64,000 nucleotides of DNA from Kocuria sp. (GCF_030538595.1 NZ_JAUNTS010000005.1:1-64000), one strand, 5' to 3'. Shown: positions 8,045-16,458, counted from the stretch's first letter. Notes: generated by a model from the sequence alone, not told the origin. Program-made: numbers and translations.

Positions 8045-8830
8045 TCAGGCCTTGCGGGTTCTGAATCCCTCCGGTGCCACTGCGAGCTTCACGGCAAAGG
8101 CCAGGAACAAGGACATTGGAACAATCTCTCCCAGGGTCTCCGTCCAGGCCACAACACGCAGCACCTGACCGGGAACGTGGCCTTGCAGCATGATCGCCAA
8201 CATGTCCAAACCGATAGCAAAGACCGCCAACAGCGCCAAGATTCCCACCATGACCCACGATTGTTTGCGGGCCCAGGCATCCGCTTTGAGGTATGCGGTG
8301 ACCAGTGGAACCAGCACCATGATGCCCAGTACCGCCCAGATCAGCAGCTCCCCAAAGTCCTCCGGGCGCAAGCCCAGTGCGGGTTGCAGTCCCAGGGACT
8401 CAGCCAACACCTCACCGGCTTCCTCGTGGACCTGAAAGAGGTCGTCAACAACCACCACGAACAGCGCGAAGCCCCAGGCACCCAGCAGCGCACTGCGGTG
8501 GGCTCGGGCCAGGACGGCCAGAACAACTGCGGCGGCGAACAGTTGGATGTGGCCCCAAATCTCAATGTGGGAACCGTCGTAATCTCCCTCCCAAGCCAAC
8601 GGGGCAAAGATGCCGAGGATGCCTTCCTCGGTACCATCGCCCATGTTGTGAGCCACGTTGGCCAGCATGAAGAAGGCATTGACCAACAACAGGATCAGCA
8701 GCGTCCACCACACCACGCTGCGGGCAGGCAAGGGTGCACGCAGGGTGGCAGCCCGTGCGGATTCTGGAGGCACTGACCACTCGGCCGCAACGGCCGCTGA
8801 GTCTTCCCGTGACGTGGTGTGCTTGCTCAT
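8045..8830 (-). CDS. Unknown multi-pass membrane protein with buried His/acidic residues
   Basis: I do not recognise this 261-residue protein. About seven hydrophobic segments follow a 35-residue polar N-terminus. Several segments carry residues unusual inside a membrane: NVAHNMGDGTEEG near the first, IEIWGHIQLF, VVDDLFQVHEEAGE at the centre, and GLDMLAIM in a late segment. Clusters of His, Asp and Glu like these could bind a metal, as in membrane hydrolases of the ceramidase/CREST group, but I see no decisive motif. The ATG start is preceded by GGGGGATC. It is transcribed alone toward the TVP38-like gene. Confidence 0.6.
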   Translation of the reverse strand: MSKHTTSREDSAAVAAEWSVPPESARAATLRAPLPARSVVWWTLLILLLVNAFFMLANVAHNMGDGTEEGILGIFAPLAWEGDYDGSHIEIWGHIQLFAAAVVLAVLARAHRSALLGAWGFALFVVVVDDLFQVHEEAGEVLAESLGLQPALGLRPEDFGELLIWAVLGIMVLVPLVTAYLKADAWARKQSWVMVGILALLAVFAIGLDMLAIMLQGHVPGQVLRVVAWTETLGEIVPMSLFLAFAVKLAVAPEGFRTRKA

Positions 8831-8987
8831 GTTGATCCCCCAATGATCGAGTTGCTGAGTCGAGCCCGTGTCACACCCGTGACGGCCCGCGTTCCCAATG
8901 GCACGCCATGGTAGCCCGGAAAATTAAGAGAGTTTTAATGTGGTGTTCACCGGGAATGCCCAGCTCTGTGATCCGCAGCCAGCTGGG

Positions 8988-9851
8988 TCAGCCTCTGCGC
9001 GTCACGGCTCGCACGGCCAAGAACAGTCCCAGGGCGGCCCAGATCGCCAAAATCAGAACATCTCTGCCACTGGCGGTGAAGGTCTCCGAGGCCAGTCCAG
9101 CCCGGATCAGATCGGCTGCCGGACGCACGGGAAGGGCATCGTGAACAGCTGCAAACCACTGCGGCAGCTGGGATGCCGGGAACGTCACGGGCGAGAACAG
9201 CAACACAAAAAACACCAGAACCTGTGACAGCAGCTGCGCGACCATGGGCTTGAAGGTCAAAGCGATGGCATAGCCGACCGCTGTGGCCGTGATCGCCACC
9301 AACAGCGCGGCCCCCACCAGCTGAGCCCAGCTGATCGAGAGCTCCAACTGATAGCGCACTGCCGCCACGGCCACGCCTGCCGCCACTCCGGGTAACCCCA
9401 CCACCAGCCACAACACCAGATCCACCAGAACCAGCAGCGGGCGGGCAATGGGCAGTGAGCGCATGTAGTCCAACGTGCCATTGAGCCTGGCCGTGGCCAC
9501 CGCTTGGGGCACAATCACCAGCCCTATGGTCATCAGCAGCACCGTGGGGATACCGGTGGAGAGAAACAGCGCGGTGTCCGAGCTGATATCGGGGATGATG
9601 AAACCAAAACCGACCGCTATTCCGGCGGCCATCATGACTTGGACAATCAGCACCAGTGGCAACATGGGCCCCACTGCAGCCAGTTGCCAACGCAGCAGGG
9701 TGGTGCACTGTGTTGCCAAGCCCACCGCCTGAGCCTGGGGAGCAGCCAGCCCATCCGGTTCCCGCCACCCATGGCCATGCCTGAGCTCATGGCCACGCCT
9801 GAGCTCATGGCCGCTTTGGGGCTCATGGCTGTCGCGCTGGACGGGACTCAT
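8988..9851 (-). CDS. ABC-2 type transporter permease
   Basis: The membrane subunit of an ABC exporter, 287 residues with six hydrophobic segments. VLVFFVLLFSPVTFPASQLPQWF is the typical C-terminal ABC-2 region. Its ATG overlaps the stop codon of the upstream ATPase gene (ATGA), so the two are translationally coupled and the start is well fixed. The start implies an unusual His-rich hydrophilic N-terminus (SHEPQSGHELRRGHELRHGHG) encoded by an 18-bp tandem repeat. The cargo is unknown; control by a TetR repressor suggests a drug or lipid-like inducer. Confidence 0.85.
   Translation of the reverse strand: MSPVQRDSHEPQSGHELRRGHELRHGHGWREPDGLAAPQAQAVGLATQCTTLLRWQLAAVGPMLPLVLIVQVMMAAGIAVGFGFIIPDISSDTALFLSTGIPTVLLMTIGLVIVPQAVATARLNGTLDYMRSLPIARPLLVLVDLVLWLVVGLPGVAAGVAVAAVRYQLELSISWAQLVGAALLVAITATAVGYAIALTFKPMVAQLLSQVLVFFVLLFSPVTFPASQLPQWFAAVHDALPVRPAADLIRAGLASETFTASGRDVLILAIWAALGLFLAVRAVTRRG
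9770..9841. repeat. 18-bp tandem repeat, four units, inside the permease gene
   Basis: Four 18-bp units beginning CATGGCC/CATGGCT at 9770, 9788, 9806 and 9824; the first two differ at a single base. In the permease frame they encode repeats of the pattern GHEL-R. Because the unit is 6 codons, copy-number change would keep the frame. Confidence 0.75.
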
Positions 9852-10618
9852 GCCGCCTCCCCTCCGACTTCCCCGGTCAGGCGCAGATACACCTGTTCCA
9901 GAGAACTGGCGGGATCGTCGTGGCCTCCGACTGCGGGCAGCAGCTCCCCCGGCGTTCCGTTGGCAACAACCCGGCCCCGATTCATCACCACCACCTGGTC
10001 CAGTACCCGTTCCGCCTCCACCACGTTGTGCGTCACCAACAGCACCCCGGCGCCGTCGTCCGCACGGCGTCGTACCGCATCCCAGAGACGACGACGCCGT
10101 GCAGGGTCAATGTCGTTGGTCGGTTCATCCAAGATGATGACCGGCGCGGGAACAGCCACCGCCATGCCGAATGCCGCCAAGCGGCGAATACCGCCGGACA
10201 AGCCCCGCCCTTCTGGAAGGGCCCGCTGATCCAGCCACTGGGCAATGTCCAGCTCCTCTGCCAGTTCCGTGGCCACCTGTTTGGCGTGGGACCTTGAGGC
10301 GCCACGCAATCTGGCAGACAGCCATATGGCTTGACGTGGGGTGAGGCCATCTATTGGCGCCTGCGACTGCGATTGGGCTGCCACCACGGTCCGAGCCTTG
10401 CCGGGGTGTGCCACAGCATCAATGCCTACAACCTGGATCTTGCCGCTGTCCGGGCGCAGCAACCCCAGAACTTGGGAGACCAACGTGGTTTTCCCCGCGC
10501 CGTTATGTCCCAGCAGCCCCACCACCTGGCCGGATGAGACGGACAGGCTGACGTCGTCGTTGGCCACAACCGACCCGAATCGACGAGTCACGCCCTGAAT
10601 CTGGAGCAATGCACTCAC
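9848..10618 (-). CDS. ABC transporter ATP-binding protein
   Basis: The ATPase partner of the following permease, 256 residues. Walker A GHNGAGKTT is at about residues 37-45, the signature GLSGGIRR at 138-145, Walker B VIILDEPTND follows, and the H-loop histidine is in LLVTHNVVEAE. It belongs to the DrrA/CcmA-like group of exporter ATPases. The GTG start at 10618 is preceded by GAGGTGAT. That ribosome site abuts the 17-bp palindrome at 10628-10665, so a repressor bound there would block its transcription. Confidence 0.93.
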   Translation of the reverse strand: MSALLQIQGVTRRFGSVVANDDVSLSVSSGQVVGLLGHNGAGKTTLVSQVLGLLRPDSGKIQVVGIDAVAHPGKARTVVAAQSQSQAPIDGLTPRQAIWLSARLRGASRSHAKQVATELAEELDIAQWLDQRALPEGRGLSGGIRRLAAFGMAVAVPAPVIILDEPTNDIDPARRRRLWDAVRRRADDGAGVLLVTHNVVEAERVLDQVVVMNRGRVVANGTPGELLPAVGGHDDPASSLEQVYLRLTGEVGGEAA

Positions 10619-10627
10619 ATCATCACC

Positions 10628-10665
10628 TCAAATACTGTTGGTATCCGAATACCAACAGTATTTGA
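10628..10665. promoter_or_regulatory. Probable TetR operator: perfect 17-bp inverted repeat
   Basis: Two perfectly complementary 17-base arms (10628-10644 and 10649-10665, core AATACTGTTGGTAT) are separated by CCGA. It is AT-rich against its surroundings and lies between the ABC ATPase start (10618) and the divergent TetR start (10711). Size, symmetry and position fit a TetR dimer-pair operator controlling both directions. Confidence 0.82.
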
Positions 10666-10710
10666 ATTTGTGAATGCCGGTCAAGGCCATCAGACAATTA
10701 AGCTCTATCC

Positions 10711-11298
10711 ATGACCGCCGATCACCGCGACCCCTTGTCCCGCAAAGACCGGCAAGAGCAAACCCGTCAGTCCTTGATCTTGGCGGCGCGCTCCGTTTTC
10801 GCCCGGGATGGTTACCACAAGGCCAATCTGGCAGCCATTGCCCAGGAGGCCGGCTTCTCCAAAGGCGCGGTCTACTCCAACTTCCCCCACAAAGCTGCGC
10901 TGTTTCTGGCCGTGATGGACGTGAACATGCTGACCTCCGGCCATGCCGATGACTGCACCTCCACCGCTGCTCTGACCCGCACCACCGTCCCCGACACCGC
11001 ACCGCCCGATGCCGTACGAGGTTTTGCCCTGGCCACCCTGGAGTTCATTGCCGTGGCTGCCCGTGATCACACGCTGAGCCACGAACTCGCCGAGCGCCAG
11101 GTCAAGCTCACGGAGCACTACACCGTGATCGCAGAAGCGCAGCGCCATGAGCATGACCCCTTGACCGCTGGAGAGCTGGGGAGCCTGATGGCGGCACTCG
11201 ATCAGGGGATTGGGTTCCTCACGTTGGCCAACCGTGATGCTGTACCGCAAGAACTGCAGCACGTGGGCATGCAGCGTCTTCTACGCTCATCTGTCTAG
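10711..11298 (+). CDS. TetR family regulator, probable repressor of the divergent ABC exporter
   Basis: A 195-residue TetR protein. The helix-turn-helix spans about residues 14-60 (TRQSLILAARSVFARDGYHKANLAAIAQEAGFSKGAVYSNFPHKAALF), and the rest is the ligand-binding domain. It is divergent from an ABC exporter with a perfect palindrome between them, the usual arrangement for a local, self-regulated, efflux-controlling TetR. Its TAG stop overlaps the stop of the convergent hypothetical gene: the two genes share CTAG. The inducer is unknown. Confidence 0.9.
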   Translation: MTADHRDPLSRKDRQEQTRQSLILAARSVFARDGYHKANLAAIAQEAGFSKGAVYSNFPHKAALFLAVMDVNMLTSGHADDCTSTAALTRTTVPDTAPPDAVRGFALATLEFIAVAARDHTLSHELAERQVKLTEHYTVIAEAQRHEHDPLTAGELGSLMAALDQGIGFLTLANRDAVPQELQHVGMQRLLRSSV

Positions 11299-11945
11299 CT
11301 GGAGAGGCTGAGCCGGGCACCGGCGGGCAACTGAATTGTTGTGGTCACAGCTGTGACACCTGGAACGCGCGGTGTGGAACTGAACCCAAAAGTTGGTGCA
11401 GGCACCACGTCCGTCAAATCTCCCAAGGACAGACCGTCCCAGTGCACTCGGGAGTGGGTCAGACGGTGGAGGTCATGCGCTGCGTACCATTCGGTGCGAT
11501 CCCCTCCGGCAGAGCCGAGGGTTTGCACCCCCGGCATCACACGGGCAGCCACAGGGTTGGCCAGCCGTGCAAAAGTGTGCGTCCTACTCATCTGTGGCGG
11601 CACCGCACACAGTAGATGTCCCAGGGAAGTTCGCGGCCCGACGGTGAAATCCCAGGTCAGTGGGCCGACAGAAACCGACCAGTTGGAACCACGGTTGGTG
11701 CCCGTGCGCGCCAGATGCACGGGTGTGACCACCACCTGGTCAAAGCCATAGGTGCTACTCACAAACTCCGCCGCCCAAGGATCAGGAGCCAACAACACGC
11801 GGTGGCCATCGGATCGTTGCACCATGACATCCGCAAAAGCCCCGTGCGGCGTGCGCCACCAGCTACCCAGAACCAAGCGCGTCCCTTCGGCTGTCCCAGC
11901 CCCCACAATGTGACCGTGAAAACGCAACCGCTGTGATCCATACAT
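11295..11945 (-). CDS. Conserved hypothetical protein
   Basis: I do not recognise this 216-residue protein. It has no signal peptide or membrane segment and is rich in Trp, Thr and Val with few Lys, suggesting a mostly beta soluble protein. Phrases such as RLRFHGHIVGAGTAEGTRLVLGSW and DGHRVLLAPDPWAAEFV resemble actinobacterial proteins of unknown function, but no catalytic motif is evident. Its start faces the sugar dehydrogenase gene about 90 bases away, and its stop overlaps the TetR stop by 4 bp. Confidence 0.65.
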   Translation of the reverse strand: MYGSQRLRFHGHIVGAGTAEGTRLVLGSWWRTPHGAFADVMVQRSDGHRVLLAPDPWAAEFVSSTYGFDQVVVTPVHLARTGTNRGSNWSVSVGPLTWDFTVGPRTSLGHLLCAVPPQMSRTHTFARLANPVAARVMPGVQTLGSAGGDRTEWYAAHDLHRLTHSRVHWDGLSLGDLTDVVPAPTFGFSSTPRVPGVTAVTTTIQLPAGARLSLSS

Positions 11946-12033
11946 GCTTCGATGCTAATGAACGCTCCGCGTGGAGCACCTCGACTCACCAGGAGCGGAT
12001 GCCGCCGCGCCACCCCTCCCGCCGCTGGATGCC

Positions 12034-13314
12034 ATGTCATACCGTGGTCTCATGTCCTTTCTGACGCGCAACCTGCCGCTTTCCACCGCCGGCTTGCTGG
12101 CACTCGGTGTAGCACTGACCTCGTGCGGTGAATCCCGGGACTCCTCCCAGCCGTCCCCCACCACGTCCGTTGCATCCCCCGCATCCGGTGCAGGCAGCCC
12201 AGGTTCGCCCTCCGCAACCGGTGAAGACGACGACGCTGCGGGGGCGACGTCGTTCTCACTGTCTGAGGAGCAAAATCCCCCGTTTTCGGTGGAGGCCGTG
12301 GGGACCTACGACTCTCCGTGGGCGGTGGAGATTCTGCCCGGGGGCCAAAGCCTTCTGATCACCACCCGTGACGGCACTGTGATCCTGCGCGATCTTGACG
12401 GTGACCGTGAGCTTTCGCTCACCGGGGTGCCTGAGCCCGTTGTTGCAGGTCAAGGTGGTTTGGGGGACGTGGTGGCCGGTCCCACGTATGACCAGGACGG
12501 CACGGTGTACCTCAGCTGGGTGCAGGCTGGCGATACCGGCACAGGTGCTGTGATCGGGCGCGCCACCTTGGAGGATTCGGGCGATCAAACAGCCTTGGAA
12601 GACCTGGAAGTGATCTGGGAGCAGGTTCCCAAAACCACCGGCAACGGTCATTTCGGCCATCGCATGGCCTTCAGCCCGGACGGCGAGCATCTGTTTGTGA
12701 CCTCCGGTGACCGGCAAGAAATGGACCCGGCCCAAGATCTGGACAGTTCACTCGGCAAGATCCTGCGTCTGACCCCAGACGGGGAACCGGCGCCGGGCAA
12801 TCCCTTTGCCGACCGCGGTGAGGTGGCAGCCGAGGTGTGGAGCTACGGCCACCGGAATCCGCTAGGGCTGGCTTTTGCCCCGGATGGCACGCTGTGGTCC
12901 TCGGAGATGGGACCCCAGGGAGGTGATGAACTCAACCGCATTGAGGAAGGCCAGAATTACGGGTGGCCGCAAGCATCCAATGGTTCGCACTACGGCGGTG
13001 GGGACATCCCGGATCACACCGACTCAGACGAGTTCACCGGCCCGCAGGCCTGGTGGAATCCCAGCGTCTCCCCCGCGGGCATGATCATCTACGACTCTGA
13101 TCTGTTCCCGGATTTCCAAGGGGATGCGCTGATCGGAGCACTCTCCGGGCAGGCGCTGATCCACGTCCGGATTGACGGCGACCGTGCCATTGACGGGCAG
13201 ATTTGGCCGATGGAAGCGCGGATCAGGGACATCGCACAGGCACCGGATGGCTCCATCTGGGTGATTGAGGACGGCAGCGACGCTCAGTTGTTACGCCTCA
13301 CACCGCAAACGTGA
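12034..13314 (+). CDS. Lipoprotein glucose/sorbosone-type (PQQ-dependent) sugar dehydrogenase
   Basis: A secreted six-bladed beta-propeller of the soluble glucose dehydrogenase/sorbosone dehydrogenase family, which oxidises aldose sugars with PQQ. The N-terminus is a lipoprotein signal with lipobox ALTSC, followed by a Ser/Pro-rich linker, so it is anchored on the outside of the membrane. Family blocks are clear: YDSPWAVEILPGG, GHFGHRMAFSPDGEHLFVTSGDR, GHRNPLGLAFAPDGTLWSSEMGPQGGDELN and NYGWPQAS. Homologues need the host to make or import PQQ; no PQQ genes are in this window. The frame is open from 11971, but the signal peptide favours ATG 12034 or 12052. Confidence 0.87.
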   Translation: MSYRGLMSFLTRNLPLSTAGLLALGVALTSCGESRDSSQPSPTTSVASPASGAGSPGSPSATGEDDDAAGATSFSLSEEQNPPFSVEAVGTYDSPWAVEILPGGQSLLITTRDGTVILRDLDGDRELSLTGVPEPVVAGQGGLGDVVAGPTYDQDGTVYLSWVQAGDTGTGAVIGRATLEDSGDQTALEDLEVIWEQVPKTTGNGHFGHRMAFSPDGEHLFVTSGDRQEMDPAQDLDSSLGKILRLTPDGEPAPGNPFADRGEVAAEVWSYGHRNPLGLAFAPDGTLWSSEMGPQGGDELNRIEEGQNYGWPQASNGSHYGGGDIPDHTDSDEFTGPQAWWNPSVSPAGMIIYDSDLFPDFQGDALIGALSGQALIHVRIDGDRAIDGQIWPMEARIRDIAQAPDGSIWVIEDGSDAQLLRLTPQT

Positions 13315-13372
13315 ACGGCCAAAGCTGCCCCGGTCCACGGGAAACGCAGGAATCTCAGGTATCTCGGGAAGC

Positions 13373-14191
13373 TCAGGCGCGAGAAATACGCGATGCCTCC
13401 GCCACCTGTTCACCCGACGGGCGTACGCCGGTGTAGAGCACAAATTGCTCCGCGGCCTGCAGGGCAATCACCTCAGCACCGGTGATGACGGGTTTGCCCA
13501 CTGACCGAGCGGCCAAGACCAAGGGGGTTTCCGAAGGAAAGGCCACAACGTCAAAGATGGTCTTGGCGCGGTCGATGGCATCCTGTGGTGCCGCCAGATC
13601 GTGCTCGGCAGGACCACCGGACATGCCCACGGGTGTGGCGTTCAGAAGCAGCTCGGCTTCAACACCATCCAAGGTCGGTGCCCAGGCGTGACCGTACTGC
13701 TCGGCCAGAGCACGCCCGGTCTCTTCATTACGGGCCACCACGGTTCCGGGGCCGAACCCGGCATTGGTCAGCGCGGCCACGGCAGCCTTGGCCATGCCAC
13801 CCGCACCCAGCACGGCAAAGGAGCACGGCTGCACCGCGTGTGAATCCAGAAGGTCGTAAATCGCCTGGTAGTCGGTGTTGTAGGCGGTCAAACGGCCGTC
13901 GTTGTTCACGATCGTGTTCACCGATTGGATGGCTTCCGCCGACTGCGCCATCTCATCCACCAGTGGAATGACATCTTCCTTCCACGGCATGGACACAGCA
14001 CAGCCGCGGATGCCCAGACCACGGACACCTGCAATGGCTTGGGTGATGTCCGTGGTGGTGAAGGCCTTGTAGACGTAGTTCAGATCCAGTACCTCATACA
14101 GATGATTGTGAAAGCGGGTCCCGATGTTCGTGGGCCGGGCTGACAGTGAGATACAGAGCTGGGTGTCCTTGTTGATGTCTTTCACCTGCAC
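13373..14191 (-). CDS. Shikimate dehydrogenase-like protein (HI0607/SdhL-type)
   Basis: A 272-residue NAD(P)-dependent dehydrogenase of the AroE superfamily. The substrate-site Lys (MPWKEDV), Asn (SVNTIVN) and Asp (YNTDYQAIYD) are present, and the nucleotide-binding loop is VLGAGGMAKAAVAAL. The N-terminal shikimate-binding region is altered from the AroE pattern to DTQLCISLSARPTNIGTRFHN and the usual NVT.P becomes AVSMP. This is the form I know from the Haemophilus HI0607 (SdhL) subfamily, which has poor shikimate activity. It is therefore probably not the housekeeping AroE, and the true substrate is uncertain. It stands alone. Confidence 0.82.
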   Translation of the reverse strand: MQVKDINKDTQLCISLSARPTNIGTRFHNHLYEVLDLNYVYKAFTTTDITQAIAGVRGLGIRGCAVSMPWKEDVIPLVDEMAQSAEAIQSVNTIVNNDGRLTAYNTDYQAIYDLLDSHAVQPCSFAVLGAGGMAKAAVAALTNAGFGPGTVVARNEETGRALAEQYGHAWAPTLDGVEAELLLNATPVGMSGGPAEHDLAAPQDAIDRAKTIFDVVAFPSETPLVLAARSVGKPVITGAEVIALQAAEQFVLYTGVRPSGEQVAEASRISRA

Positions 14192-14374
14192 ACAATCTCA
14201 CGGGTTGGGCGCCCTACACCGTTTGTTGCGCCATTTGTTGCGCCAGGTTTGCCCGTAAAAACCGTGTGCTGGCGGGGAGACAGGATCGTATGTGACCTGT
14301 CTGCCCGCGTGCACAAGGTTCTTCCAGCGAATCAGGCCCGGGGCCTGATCGCTCAGTCCCAGGAACCGTTCCGC

Positions 14375-15004
14375 TCAGTTCCGGGAACCGTTCCGTTCAA
14401 GGGCCAGCAGACTCTCCTTGGCCTCCAATCCACCCAGGTAGCCTCCCAAACTGCCATCTGTACGGACCACCCGGTGACAAGGCACCACAATGGGCAGCGG
14501 GTTGGTGGCGCAGGCAGAAGCCACAGCGCGTACGGCACGGGCGTTACCGGCCAGCTCGGCCAAGTGGGCATAGGACACGGTGTGGCCGTAGGCAATACGC
14601 GGTAGCTGACGCTGCACATGATCGCGGAACCCGCGGGACAGTTGATGATCCAGCTCAAGCTCAAATTCCCGGCGCTCACCCCGGAAGTACTCATCGAGTT
14701 GCCGGGCTGCGTTGTCCAAACGTGCGGGCGCGGACAGGATTCGCGGACTCACCCTCTGCGCCAGCTCACTGAGCAGGCTGTCGAATCCTTGGGACTCAAA
14801 ACCGACTTTGACCACACCGCGTTCCGTGGTGGCCACCAGCAAGGTGCCCAGCGGTGAATCAAGCTCCCTGAAAGCCACGTCAAGCAGCCCGTCCTTCTGC
14901 GCTGTGGCAGCCAATTGGGAGCGCAGGCGGGCAACGTCATCTCCGGAGGCGTTCAACTGAGTCTCCAGGTCCGTCACAAAGTCCTGTTGGGTTGGGTTGG
15001 TCAT
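14375..15004 (-). CDS. ogt: Methylated-DNA-[protein]-cysteine S-methyltransferase with extra N-terminal segment
   Basis: A DNA repair protein that moves O6-alkyl groups from guanine to its own cysteine. The active-site motif PIVVPCHRVV is present with the acceptor at about Cys176, together with the RAYGH-like segment IAYGHTVSYAHLAELAG and the RAVASACATNP helix. The N-terminal 40 residues (TQQDFVTDLETQLNASGDDVARLRSQLAA) are a predicted helical extension not needed for repair. The gene follows the ECF sigma factor by 46 bases on the same strand. The frame is open to 15160, but ATG 15004, after AGGTGAAGAG, gives a normal-length 209-residue protein. Confidence 0.88.
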   Translation of the reverse strand: MTNPTQQDFVTDLETQLNASGDDVARLRSQLAATAQKDGLLDVAFRELDSPLGTLLVATTERGVVKVGFESQGFDSLLSELAQRVSPRILSAPARLDNAARQLDEYFRGERREFELELDHQLSRGFRDHVQRQLPRIAYGHTVSYAHLAELAGNARAVRAVASACATNPLPIVVPCHRVVRTDGSLGGYLGGLEAKESLLALERNGSRN

Positions 15005-15050
15005 TCTCTTCACCTGTTCTGTATCTCTTCCGCTGTGCAAGACGCCGTGT

Positions 15051-15563
15051 TCAGGACGAAGTCTGGCTGGTACCAAACTGCGCCTCATGCCCCAGGGCCT
15101 CCCGCAATGCCCGGACACCATCCGCAGAGGCTCTTCTGACGGAGGCCGCGCTGCCTCCAATCAGTTCCGCGGTCTGCGCATGACTCAAGCCGCCCAAAAA
15201 GTGATAGGCAACAGATAGCCTCTGGCGTTGCGGCAATGCCCCCACGGCCTGCCACACGTGGTGGTTCTCCACGTCCGGATTGCCCCACGGGGAGGCTGTC
15301 TCAGGCACGCTGTCCACCGGCACTGCCCCGCGGGATCGGGCACGCAGCACGTCAATGGTTTTTCGCTGTGCCACACGCACCAGCCAGGCCTGAACGTTGG
15401 TCTGGGCATCCAGTTGAGGCCACGCCTTCATGGCAGCCAAAAACGTTTCCGACCAGGCGTCTTCCGCCTCCGTCCCGGGACCAAGGGCTGCGCGGCAGAC
15501 CCGCATGACCGTTTGGCCATGCGTCTCCACGGCATTCTCAAAGGGCTGTTTCATGTTCATCAC
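15051..15563 (-). CDS. ECF-type RNA polymerase sigma factor
   Basis: A 170-residue extracytoplasmic-function sigma factor. Region 2 covers about residues 8-75 (VMRVCRAALGPGTEAEDAWSETFLAAMKAW ... VQAWLVRVAQRKTIDVLR), recognising the -10 element. Region 4 covers about 100-155 (GALPQRQRLSVAYHFLGGLSHAQTAELIGGSAASVRRASADGVRALRE), recognising the -35. It is the first gene of a pair with a methylguanine methyltransferase, and no membrane anti-sigma gene is adjacent. Three in-frame starts (GTG 15563, ATG 15560, ATG 15554) are possible. Confidence 0.88.
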   Translation of the reverse strand: MMNMKQPFENAVETHGQTVMRVCRAALGPGTEAEDAWSETFLAAMKAWPQLDAQTNVQAWLVRVAQRKTIDVLRARSRGAVPVDSVPETASPWGNPDVENHHVWQAVGALPQRQRLSVAYHFLGGLSHAQTAELIGGSAASVRRASADGVRALREALGHEAQFGTSQTSS

Positions 15564-15693
15564 ACCGTAGACGCGTCAGAGGGCAGGTTTGTGAGGTCAT
15601 CGGAAAAGTTTTTCTCCAGCATGTATTGCCGGCGCGCAACATCGGGAGCATGCACTCACCTCCGGGCAAGGCCGCCTGTGGTGCAATGGGTTC

Positions 15694-16347
15694 GTGCATG
15701 TCTTCAGTGTGATCCTTGCTGTCCTCCCGCTGGCGTTGCTTTCAGCGGTCAGCCCCATGGTTCTGGTGAACTCCACCACCATTCAATTACGTGATGGTGC
15801 CCGGGGCGGCCTGCAGTACCTCTTGGGAAATGCGCTGATTGCCGGCCTCATCTGCGTGGTCGGTGGTGGCTTGTTGGGTGCGGCCTTTACGACTTTTGTG
15901 GAGCGCGAAGTTGTCTCCACCGGCGTGGACACCGTCTTGGCGCTTGTTTTGCTGGGGTACGGCATTCACCTGCTGCGCCAGGATCGTCACCCCGCGCCCA
16001 ACGCCGGGCAGAACGCGAATAATTTGACTCGCGGGTGCATCACCATGGCCACCAATTTCACCTCCATACCTCTGCTCTTGGCCGCATCTCAGCACTTGGG
16101 TGCCTCCAATTGGCCGGTGTGGGCAGTAGTTCCCGGGCTGGCAGTGGTCATGTCCATCACCCTGCTCCCGGCGTGGCTTCCCGTTCTCCTGGCCAAAATC
16201 ATGCCCTCAGCTCTGGCTCGGATTCAGGCCCACCAGCAGCACGGGCATCAGAACGGGTGGGGCGCTCGGATTTCAGGTCTGCTGCCGGTGGCCACCTGTT
16301 TTCTGGGGGCTGCGGCCTTGATCCTGCACGCAGTTTCACACCTCTGA
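15694..16347 (+). CDS. LysE/GAP-like membrane protein
   Basis: A 217-residue integral membrane protein with about six hydrophobic segments in the LysE-superfamily pattern: an N-terminal helix with LPLALLSAVSPMVLV, then a Gly-rich second helix (YLLGNALIAGLICVVGGGLLG), a central polar loop, and three C-terminal helices. Such proteins export amino acids or glycolipid-like compounds; the substrate here is unknown. The start used is GTG 15694, without a clear ribosome site. It is divergent from the sigma-factor gene. Confidence 0.65.
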   Translation: MHVFSVILAVLPLALLSAVSPMVLVNSTTIQLRDGARGGLQYLLGNALIAGLICVVGGGLLGAAFTTFVEREVVSTGVDTVLALVLLGYGIHLLRQDRHPAPNAGQNANNLTRGCITMATNFTSIPLLLAASQHLGASNWPVWAVVPGLAVVMSITLLPAWLPVLLAKIMPSALARIQAHQQHGHQNGWGARISGLLPVATCFLGAAALILHAVSHL

Positions 16348-16458
16348 GCGCAGTTGGCCGCCGCCACGGCAAGCCGTCAGCGGCCCCTGCCACGCAGCTC
16401 CAGTAGAATCGGCTGCCGTCCCGGCACACACCGTAACCCGCACCAAGGAGCTGCTCGC

